This document shows positions 10,340 to 19,925 of a DNA stretch of 64,000 nt, in pieces. A program made the position numbers and the translations under genes. Below the pieces are notes generated by a model that did no database searches, had not been told where the DNA came from, and saw only the letters and a program-made list of their open reading frames with translations. Within the stretch, counting starts at the first letter, position 1, and each line of letters starts with the position of its first letter. This stretch comes from Vitellaria paradoxa (taxonomy: Eukaryota; Streptophyta; Magnoliopsida; Ericales; Sapotaceae), in contig CM034237.1 in assembly GCA_019916065.1 (NCBI GenBank), positions 19,241,752 through 19,305,751 of the forward strand, written 5' to 3'.

Positions 10340-13300
10340 AAATTTTTATCAATTTAATAAATTTATTTTAAATTTCTAAAAAGCAATGATGCATATTGTA
10401 ATTTGATGAAAATAAGTATCGACGCACTATCCGCCCAATTGATTAAGGCAGGAACTTGGGCTAAAATCCGTCTCAGACGCATATTTCAGCTACTTGTTTT
10501 CTTTCTAGTGGATTTTGGGCTGCTGAACTCGGCATATATTGAGTTCGGCCCAGTTAAAAGTTTATGCAGAGACTTTTAGTTTTAGACTGGCTTCGGGGTT
10601 TTGTTCTTTGCTTGCGATCAGGCAAACAAATTTTCCAACACGGAATCAAAACCTTGGGTAAAATGGTACCAATGGTCACTTGGTTACTTTTTTTGACATT
10701 ATTAATCCAAGAGCATTGCACATTAATTTATCCTATATTTTATCTAAAGTACTTAAAACATTAATTTATCCTAATCCAACAGTTTGAAGATATAACAATT
10801 CAATGCCCTAAACGCATACATGCACCAATATAACATTTTCAAGACAAATATATATATATATATATTTGGACATGGTAAGCGTGAAAAATCACTTAGCAGG
10901 CTAAGTTTTCAAAGAAAAAAATTAACCTTTTTTTTTAACTAATTACTAGTTAACTGCTAAAAAATTATTATTATTATTTTTTTTTGGTGTTTGGAAAAGA
11001 AAAAAGTTAATTTTTTTGATAACCAATTTTTTTACTTTCTGTTAATTTGAGTTTTTGCTTTTTAATAGTTAAAATAAGTTTAAAATGTAAGTAGGTAAAT
11101 TTAATCTATTAATAATAAAGTTAAAAATTAGTAATCGATAACTCAGCTACTAGTTTATTTTCTCAAACGAAAGCTAAAACTATCTACAATCCATCACAAG
11201 AGCTTGAATTAAAAAGTGCATCAACCAGAAAATTAAGGAAGAGAAACAAGACCACAAGAAGAATGTCAAAACGAACAGGTAAAATTGAATAATAAAAAAA
11301 TGTTGGAAAGTTGTTAATTATTATTTTGTTTACTTACTCATGAAATGCAACATCCAAACGTTGCGGTGGAAAATTCAGGGCTGCTTAGATGGTAAAAAAA
11401 ATTTAAAAATGCTAGTATAAAAATAACATGTGACGAAATTTAATTGAAAAAAATTAGTAATTTTTTATAACTTTCGAAAATTTTTCAAACCAAACAATCG
11501 CATACAATGCAAAAATAATAATATCAGAAAATAACGAGGAAACTCTCTCACAGGGAGAAAAATCTATATTTCAAATTCTACTATCAGCGGGTTATCTGAC
11601 TCTACTCAGACTCTCTAAAACTCACTCGCACGAATCTTTTCGTCACTTTTACTTGATTAACTCGACAAACCCTACAAGTGGACTTATTGTCTCACACAGA
11701 AAGTAAAGAAATAGTATAAGGAAAAATAAAAGAAAGTCTATTGAGCTCACCAAAGAAAAATTCTCTCTCTCAAAAGACTATAATATGCTCCTTCAGTTCC
11801 CTTTGTACATTTAGCTTGGGTGTATATATATAGATTTACAAAATTTTATTTCAATTAGGATTCAACTATATAAACAAATTTCTTAAAGGGAAACATAATC
11901 TTCTATAAAATAATTCGCTTGAACTATTGTGCTCCCATTGCTCAAGTTGCAAGGTCTACTGGAATCTGTTATGGAGCTAGAAATCAATATAGGCGAACCC
12001 TTGTGTACCCTGTGGGTTCCCAGTACCAATGTGGCGCAGTTGCGTGCTTCTTGCGTGCTGACAGATTGTCTTTTAGTTATTAAATATTTACAGAATATGT
12101 TAGCATGTATTTGAGAAATTAAGAGTGTCTTTAATGACTTGTATAAGTGTCTTATCTGTTTTAGGCATTGTTGTGTTATGAAAGTTGCAATGTCCGTAGT
12201 TAAGAAGCTCATGAAAGGGCTCAATTTGCATTAGATAATGGTTAATATTTTGAATGCAATGTTTTATTGATTATTTAAAAAATATGGATTTTAAATTAAT
12301 GGACAAATTATATTAAAATACAATAGAGAATTAATTTGTATCGTAATAATAAATAAAAACTTTTTAAATAATTACTACGAAAACAGTAATTGGGACCCAC
12401 TAATATAAAATATTTTAAATAATTAATTTCTTGTAATAATTTCAAATTCATTGGTACATTTTATTAAATTACTCAAATTTGTATTCAAATTAATAAAATT
12501 ATATTAAAATTTTTTTCATAAATAAATAAATTGGATTCTTTAATTTCAAATCTATAAATATGGATATAACATTACATATTGACTGAATTTAACAATTCTC
12601 TCCCTGTGGTTACCAAAGGCAGTAAAGCTGCTGCTAACAAGACTGCTTGTTTGAATGGAAAATATTTTTAAAGAAAATATTTATGTTTTTTTAGTTGTTT
12701 AATAAGGAAAAATAGTAAAATATATTTATCAGAAAAATCTTTTCCTTCGTATATTGAAAAACGATTTTCACTCCTTAAATTGATTGGTAAGTTGCATTGT
12801 TATACTCACTAAATTGTTCAACAAAATAAAGACAGTAACAAATCTGAAGTAAACCCACTTCCTGTTGATTGAAAATTAAAAAAATAAATTTGATTCGAGA
12901 GCCACTCTTTTCTCCAATTGAGAAATTAATCCTAAAATGATAATTATTTTTCATAATCTTTTTTTCTTATAATATTTCTCTATTTATAGATTTTATTATA
13001 ACGACTAAACTAATTAACTAACTAATTTGATAAAAATTTTAATTAATTAATTTGGATTTATAATAACTCCCACACCCTTTAAAATTGGCCTTGTATTCAA
13101 GAATAAAATACAGCTAATGAATGCCTTTTAGTTTAGAAGCCACTCTCTGGGCCCAAAAATATGTGGCCCAATGCTACTCAAGTAGACCCACCTAATTCAG
13201 TTCATGCCTTTTGCTTGACCCATTCATCTGACCCAAACCATTTGCCCATGCTATCTGTTGAAGTTTACACCTTTATTTATTGTATTTTTCAACTCTACCA

Positions 13301-13883
13301 ACATACACTGAATTTGGACCGCTTTTTTTAGTCTTCCACTTGTGCCATTCAATGGTTGGGAGCACGTGGGGAACTTTGATTTTGCCTATGCTATTTCCAG
13401 CCTCCATCGTGGCTCGCCTCACCGACAATTTCTGTTGTTGCTGTTGTAAAAATTCATCTCATCCCGGACGATGCTGATGCTGATGCTGATGCTGATGCTT
13501 GGGAGTCTGAGGACTTCTCTGATTCCTGGATGCAACCAAATCAACCTTGGCAATAACATTCTTTTGCCCTAATATAGTAATAACATGTCCCGGCAGAAAT
13601 GCTAATCGGCAGTGCAGACAGATGGGGGAAGACAAATAGGTAAATTGGGTCAAGAGTCAAAATTAAGAGGCAATGGAATTTTTCAAATCAAACTCACAAT
13701 TTAATTAAAAAAAATCAGACTAAACTCAGAACAATTTATGAAAAGATATTTTTCACTGTACTTTTTTTATTTAAAAAATATTGTTTTATTATAAAAAACA
13801 AACGAAGCTTATGTATAGCCGTCCATATCCATGAATATTTTGTCAATGGAGTATTGGAGACCATTTCATGATAAAAGAGGTTC

Positions 13884-14037
13884 CTTCTTTTTTTTTTTTT
13901 TTTTTTTTTTGTGACTTCAAAAATTACATTACGATTCATGATCCAAAATTCTGCCCCACCCATGAGACTCAAGCCTATGCACAATTAACTCTGTAGATAG
14001 ATGAGTTCTAACTGCTTAAGCTATACCGTGATTTCCA
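13884..14037 (-). mobile_element. tRNA-derived SINE (unit 3 copy)
   Basis: Duplicate of the SINE at 8193-8353, with a T-run at 13884-13911 (poly(A) on the minus strand). The A box is changed to TAGCTTAAGCAGT. It was copied with the segment rather than inserted independently. Confidence 0.7.
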
Positions 14038-14602
14038 TAATAAAAGGCTCATTTGTGGAGGCTTCTCAAATGTCAAGAGCCGTAAACATGAAACCTCTGG
14101 TAAGAAAAGGGAGGAAGTACACAGTTCTTGCATAGAACAAGGAATGATTAAGTAAACATCGGTGTTCCTACCATGTGGATTAGACAAGATAACCGTCGTT
14201 CTTATAAAATAATGAACTTACCTAAATACGTATTTGTAAATGTTAGAATATTTTATATTAGGTTATGATATATTATTTATACATATTATTTATATTAGAA
14301 TATTTTATATTTTAGTATTTAATAAATGATGAGTTCTATTTTAATATGTAATCATTACTATATATATCTCTCATTATAAGACTATTTAAAGGTCTTTTAT
14401 TTACCTTTATAATACATATGACAAGATGTAACTTTTGAATTTTTGCAATAAAAAATTGAAGAAAAAAAACCGTGGCAACGGTTTTTGAGTTCATTCTCAT
14501 AGATTTATGTCAAAATTTTTTTGAAAATTGTTCAACTTTTTGATGACAGCATAAAAAGTTGGAGAAAAAACCTTGGGAACGATATTTTCGGTCTATTCTT
14601 AC

Positions 14603-16383
14603 AAATTTATGACAAATTTGTTGAAAAGTTATCGAGATTTATGAAAAAATTATTAGGATTTGTAAAAATGATATTGAGGTTTGTAAAAATTTATTGAAAT
14701 ATATAGATATATAGATTTATAAAGAATTTATAAAGTACGAGGTGACCAAAATATGTTACAGAATTTTAGAATTTTTTAAAGATTTTCAAAGATTTTTGTT
14801 TGTCGTTTAACAAACCAAACACTGCCACTATGTTTTTTTTCGTAATTGTAATTTTGCGTTACTATCTTGAAAAATGGAAAATCATATATATATATATATA
14901 TATATATATTTATTTCTATTTATGTTGACATGTATTTATGACTATTAATATTTTTTAACAAAATTTATTTTGATTGTTTTGAAGGTTTTTTATTTTTTTA
15001 ATGCTAATATTTAAAAAAATTTGCAACACCCCGGCATCGCACAGTCTAATGCTAGTACTTTTTTTATTCAAAACTTAAGGATATGAATTAATTTATCCTA
15101 ACATAATTGAATGAAGTGTATGAAAAGAAGAAAAAAAGAAATAAAAAGCCAAAAAATAAAGGAAAGAAAATTAAAAAAAAAAAGGAAAATGAATGAGTAG
15201 AACGTGTTACATGTTCAGTCAAAATCAACAACTTAAATCAATGTGTCCTTGATAGAACTCCCAAATTTAGAGTGTGTTTGTTTGACAAAAAAGTTAATAA
15301 AAAATATGATAAGTATAAAAAGAGGTGACATAAAAATGATATATATAGAGAAATTTAATTTAAAAAAATATAAAAAATTGATTAAAATTAATATATTTTA
15401 ATAAATTTTAGTGCATTAGATAAGACCGTATACAAAGCCAGCTGTTTTTGTCGTTAGATCGTTACTACAATGATGGAGGTTGGTGGCTCTGGTCTCGGTC
15501 TTTGTCGTCGCACTTGCTGCCGAAAATAATTCAAAGACACAGTTTGAAGAAGAAAAAAAATAAAAAAAAAAAATTATTTTTTGTGGTGTTTTAAGTACTT
15601 GATAAATTATTAAAAATTACAAATGATGTTATGCGGTAGGTTATCAACACATTAATTTTAATTTTGTTAAGTTAATGAGAGATATATTGGTCATTTCAAT
15701 TTAACCTAATTCATAAATTATCAAAATTTTTACTAAATAAATAAAAAAATTAAAAAAGTTACTAAAATTTTATATTTATTTTACCAAATATGTAAAAAGT
15801 TACTAAAAATTTTTATTTATTTTACCAAACATATAAAAAATTTCATCTATCAATTTTTGTAAAAAAAATTCGAAAAAATAGCTAAAAATTTAGCTAAAAA
15901 TTAAGCCTTAAGAAAATAAAAAGGAGGCTAGATATTGGGTGTGTTTAGAGTGGTAAAAAATGAGATAAAATGAAATAATTTAAAATAAGTTGTAAATTTG
16001 TAATTCGTGTAATAAAATAAAAACTAAATAACTTCTATAAATTTTTAAAATTTTTTAGAATTTTTCACCAAACGAAATGCATTAGTTTATTTAGGCTTCA
16101 ATTGACTTCTCCTATTCACCACTAACAGAAATTCATTTAAACCACAGAAAAGTAATTGCGCAGGTGAAATTTATGATGCAAAATATATTAATTTGTTGTG
16201 TAGATTTCAGGACAGAATTGAAAAATAAGTAGAAAAGTAGAACATCAGTTTTTGAGAGCTTCGAAATTACAGCAAAAAGATAGCAGCCGTTCCCTCACTA
16301 TTCATAACAGAGAGGCCCTCAAAAACCGTCCTGGTAACTTCTTCCTGAAACATTGAAAAACAAGGGTCCGAGTGAGTTTTGAA
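14603..16383. other. Intergenic, AT-rich; 5' flank of the NB-ARC gene
   Basis: No gene is visible. It contains a TA microsatellite (14885-14910), a TGTTTGTTTGAC-type MITE remnant at about 15270-15420 related to 4150-4310, and a Tourist-like remnant at about 15938-16078 (GTGTGTTTAGAG...CACCAAACG). The last ~300 bases must include the promoter and 5' UTR of the gene at 16384, but no TATA box is clear enough to annotate. Confidence 0.5.
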
Positions 16384-17550
16384 ATGGCTGGTGAGCTTGA
16401 GAAATATCTAGTGAGCAAACTGAACGATGCAATCCAAGAAATAGAGTCAACCGAGCAGCATCTACTTGCCAAATTAACCAGCCTGCCTTCCAAGTTCCAA
16501 GAACTGAAGAAACTGCTCCAACCCCCAGTCACCTCCGCCGCTGCAAATGGCCAAAACGTGTCAAAACTCAGCAGGGAAAAGCTTTACTACCTAAACAACT
16601 TATTGACTGAGTGGCAGATGCAATCGAAGAAGCAGAAATTTTACTCTCCCCAGTCAATATACTTCGCTGTCAAGTTCGCTAGCAACTTGGACAAGATCAA
16701 GGAGGAACTTCCAGGGGCTGAGAACAGCGCAACCCCAGTCCAAGAAATTATTCAACAATCCAGCCCCCACTCGGGTACAGAATCGGAACCTTTCCGATGG
16801 AGTACTCGAGACGTCGATGCGACTAAGGTTTATGGGCTTGATGAAAAAGCAATGTCTCTCCAGAGATTATTGATTATTGACAATAATCATCAGTTCAAGG
16901 CAATTGGGATTGTGGGGATGTGCGGTGTCGGAAAAACAACACTTTGTCAATTAATCTTCAACAAACAGGAAGTGAAGAATCACTTCCTTCCTAGAATTTG
17001 GGCTTGCACTTCGAAGCAGCCCGGGGACGATGGGGACAATAGGAAGGAGATTGTTAAGAGAGTTTTGATGTGCCTTGGAGTTGAAGAGGAGATCATCGAG
17101 TCTGCCGGTAATAGTCATGGCCTTAAAGGGTTGCTATTCGCTCTTCGGCTGCAGTTGATGGGTAAGAAGTACCTAATCGTGCTTGATGATGTTTGGAGCA
17201 CGGACGAGGAGCATGAGGATTTCTATTCTTTCTTGGGTGAGGATGAAAAATGCGGGGAAAGACTTGGTTATGGATTCCCAAAAGGGTGTGGAGGAAGAGT
17301 CGTCATCACGAGCAGGAGAGAGGAACTGGTGAAGAAGATGGTTGGTGAGGAGAACTTACATCGGCTTCTGCCCCTTTCAGATGGAGAGAGCTGCTGGTCG
17401 ATTTTCAAGGACTCGGTTGAGAAAGATGGGAAGAAGTTGACTCCGGCTCTGGAACTTCTGAGAGAGAACATTGTAAGGAAGTGTGATGGACTTCCATTGG
17501 CTGCAAAAATGATGGGGCAGATTGCCCATCAGCAACTTCCAGATTGCTAA
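16384..17550 (+). CDS. Short NB-ARC protein (NB half of an NLR)
   Basis: Encodes a 388-residue ATP/ADP-binding NB-ARC protein of the plant NLR superfamily, probably cytosolic. Visible order: a helical N-terminus (1-~55, MAGELEKYLVSKLNDAIQ), a linker with a second helical part (to ~110), P-loop G178-MCGVGKTT, kinase 2 with Y263-LIVLDDVW-271, RNBS-B GGRVVITSRRE (~302-312), and a GLPLA motif C367-DGLPLAAK. It stops 15 residues later, so winged helix, MHD and LRRs are absent. The start is ATG 16384: the open frame reaches back to a GTG at 16372 that has no reason to be used. The gene is intronless. The length matches the Arabidopsis family 'probable disease resistance protein At5g45440/At5g45490' as I recall it (about 350-420 aa), so it is probably a complete short family member and not a truncated pseudogene. 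Downstream and convergent lies the LRR gene with the missing half. Partnership is inference. Confidence 0.88.
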   Translation: MAGELEKYLVSKLNDAIQEIESTEQHLLAKLTSLPSKFQELKKLLQPPVTSAAANGQNVSKLSREKLYYLNNLLTEWQMQSKKQKFYSPQSIYFAVKFASNLDKIKEELPGAENSATPVQEIIQQSSPHSGTESEPFRWSTRDVDATKVYGLDEKAMSLQRLLIIDNNHQFKAIGIVGMCGVGKTTLCQLIFNKQEVKNHFLPRIWACTSKQPGDDGDNRKEIVKRVLMCLGVEEEIIESAGNSHGLKGLLFALRLQLMGKKYLIVLDDVWSTDEEHEDFYSFLGEDEKCGERLGYGFPKGCGGRVVITSRREELVKKMVGEENLHRLLPLSDGESCWSIFKDSVEKDGKKLTPALELLRENIVRKCDGLPLAAKMMGQIAHQQLPDC

Positions 17551-18548
17551 GATGAAAGCTGGTCACTGAGAATTTGAGCAGACTAAACAGCCATACGATT
17601 TTCTTCTTCTTCTTCTTCTTCTTCTTTTTGAGTAACCTCGTCAAGGCTGGGCCAGGATCAACATCTAGAGTGTAAATTTCGGGCCAATGAACCACCCACA
17701 AGATTAATGAATCCAGTAAGCATAGGCAAAGTGTATCTGGGGCCTTGAGGGGAGAAACCTTTTTTTGCGAAATTTCGAAAAATCTCTTTGATTTAAAATT
17801 GAAAAGTGTCTTCGTTCCCTTAGGCTGTTTTTCAAGTTTTAGTTAACTCTCTCTCTTTGTTATAAAGTGCTTCTGGCTTCCTTCAATTGTCGTATTTATC
17901 TATTTTCATTGTGTGTAATTTTTATCTGGTTGTTGTCTCTGCCCTTTCTTTTATTACAATACTAAGATTGTATTTTATTATTTATTAAATAATTATTATA
18001 ACTACAATGGGTGGTCTAGATCGTCTAGGAAACAAGAAGGAAAGAGCTGGGCAAGTGCTTGAAACTTTAACCAGTTTCATGTGAAAATTTAGAGAGGGCA
18101 CTCCCAAGAAGTTTCTCCGTTTGCTTCTCAAAATGAATGCAAGATCTTTCCCTAATATGATCATCTCATGAATGAAGTGCCTCTAGATTGAGCAGTCAAC
18201 AAAATTTCTCAGCACATCCACTGAGAAAATGCTGCACCAAAAGTATAGTTCGTGTTCAGGTCCATCATAAAGTAAAGGAGAAAAATGGATCATTTCAACC
18301 TACCTAGAGAAAGTTTGCAACAAGTCTTCCAGTGAGAGCATGTGACCGTTGTAGTGACCACATGATGCTTAATCGACTATTGCTCTCCCTTGGAGGGCTA
18401 TCGTCTGTAGGCTGGAGTTCCAAAATTGGGAATCGACAATTAAGAGAGAGGATTCCCCCCTCTTTCCCACTTGGAGGGAGTTGTAGTACAAGTATTTCTA
18501 ACATACTTCGTAACTAACTATTCTAACTCATTTATAACTAATTTCTAT
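17551..18548. other. Intergenic and 3' UTR, no gene
   Basis: 3' flank of the NB-ARC gene. It contains a TTC/CTT microsatellite at about 17602-17627. Nothing else is recognised; short ORFs near 18304-18517 overlap on opposite strands and have no domain. Confidence 0.5.
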
Positions 18549-18565
18549 CTATATTAATGGATTTT

Positions 18566-18743
18566 TTTTTTCAACCCGGAGCTCACACTGGTTTATTACA
18601 GCTCTCAATGAACTGCATAGCCGATGGGTAAACCGAAGAGATGTACGATACCCCTTAAGCGCATTTCACTTCAGTTAGGAATTGAACCCGTGCGGTTTAT
18701 GTGAGAAATAAATCCATGAGGCACTCGGGGTAACCCCAAGGGG
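18566..18743 (-). mobile_element. tRNA-derived SINE, second family
   Basis: On the minus strand the head carries a B box GGGTTCAATTCC and an A-box-like ACCCCGAGTGCC, and the element ends in poly(A) (T-run at 18562-18571 on the plus strand). Imperfect target duplications flank it: CTATATTAATGGATTTT (18549-18565) and CTATCTTAATAAATCTT (18744-18760), 13 of 17 identical. Its body is unlike the SINE at 8193, so it is a separate family. It lies in the spacer between the two NLR-type genes. Confidence 0.7.
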
Positions 18744-18760
18744 CTATCTTAATAAATCTT

Positions 18761-19925
18761 GGTTGCGTAAGGATGATGATAATACAATTTTAATAGAGAA
18801 AGGGCTCATTTTCTCTCTTCTGTAGCAACTGTCCAAGCCTATCAACGTACAGCCAAATTAATGATTCAAATCCAAAGGTTAATTTATTTGTAATGGTGGA
18901 TGCCTCCAGAATGTGCTTTACATACATCCTTTCCTCCTTTGGATCTTTTTTGCTTTCATCAACTGCTGAGGTTGATCTCCCAGTTGTATCTGTTACCCAT
19001 CTGTTATGTGCGACCTTAGCCGTTTATTTGAGATGGATCCCGGAATAATCTCGACATTGATATGTTTATCCACCAAACTGATCTGATGGCCCACTTTCGA
19101 CTCTCATTGGTCTCCCTACTTCCAGGTACAAAAGCTCCCTTGACTATCTCTTTCTTCTCAGACTTCATCTCTCCCTGTATGCCATATCATTGACTCTTCT
19201 CTGGTCACCATTAACTCCATTTTCTAAACAACTTGAGTAAAATAACGATAGAAAAATTTTCCAAGTCGATAGACTTATAAGGTTCTCATTTTAAATGAAA
19301 ACATTCTGATATGCACTGTAATTGCAATATTACCATGCACACATAATTTTTGACAGCTTATTAGAATAGCATCACTCTTAGTGGAATGATGAGAAATACA
19401 ACGACAGAGGAACAAAGGGGGGCGGACTAAGAAATGAAATCACTACGGGTTACAGAACGCAAAGATTACTGATTGTCGAGAAGATGCAGTACGAAGGCAT
19501 TCTCTAGCTAGCAGACTCCTTTCCAGCACACATGAACTGATGCATATCAGCGATCCCACATCATTTGCTGAACATTATTTGAAGTCCCAGACTGTTTACA
19601 TAGTTTAAAAAAAATCTAAAATGTTGGTATTGCATTTTTCCATTGCAATTATGCAGTGGAACAAAATTAGTAATAATCAATTAAGGGTTTTGACATTAGT
19701 ACGTGTAAAAACTTTATCATTGACACATCCCTCCAGCACATTTATCCCACGAAGATTCACGCATGGTTTTGATGCAAGAGAAACACGCACAGCTAGCTCT
19801 AGACAACCGGAGTAAATTGGTAAACAGAGATAGCACCATGTAGTTTGTGAATTCTACAAACATTACAAAATATTAGGATAAGAAACAAAACTGTCTTTAC
19901 ATATAATGATTTTGCAAATGCTTAT
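18761..19925. other. Intergenic, 3' flank of the LRR gene
   Basis: No gene was found on either strand. The right part should hold the 3' UTR of the minus-strand LRR gene. The composition is less A/T-biased than the transposon regions, but no protein family is recognisable. Confidence 0.5.

Larger units (their letters stand above)
8929..14602. repeat. Tandem segmental duplication, unit 3
   Basis: This is the second direct copy of the segment at 3383-8928, head-to-tail with it. The junction is at about 8928/8929, where the unit 2 end (block near 8810-8925, matching 14450-14602) meets the unit start (block near 8935-9060, matching 3390-3530). It differs from unit 2 by a full-length Mutator-type MITE at 10065-10339, microsatellite lengths and scattered substitutions. 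The stretch 12240-13660 is almost identical to 6540-7960. Confidence 0.85.

Noticed and set aside
11883..12224. 113-aa minus-strand ORF in unit 3
   Set aside because: It is broken in unit 2 and in copy 1 and has no recognisable domain.
16372..16383. Four extra N-terminal codons of the NB-ARC protein starting at GTG 16372
   Set aside because: Nuclear plant genes rarely start at GTG, and a good ATG follows at 16384 with the family-like MAGELEKYL start.
16384..17550. Reading the NB-ARC gene as a truncated pseudogene because it lacks LRRs
   Set aside because: The frame is clean and the length matches a known family of short NB-ARC proteins. The missing part is present in the convergent neighbour.
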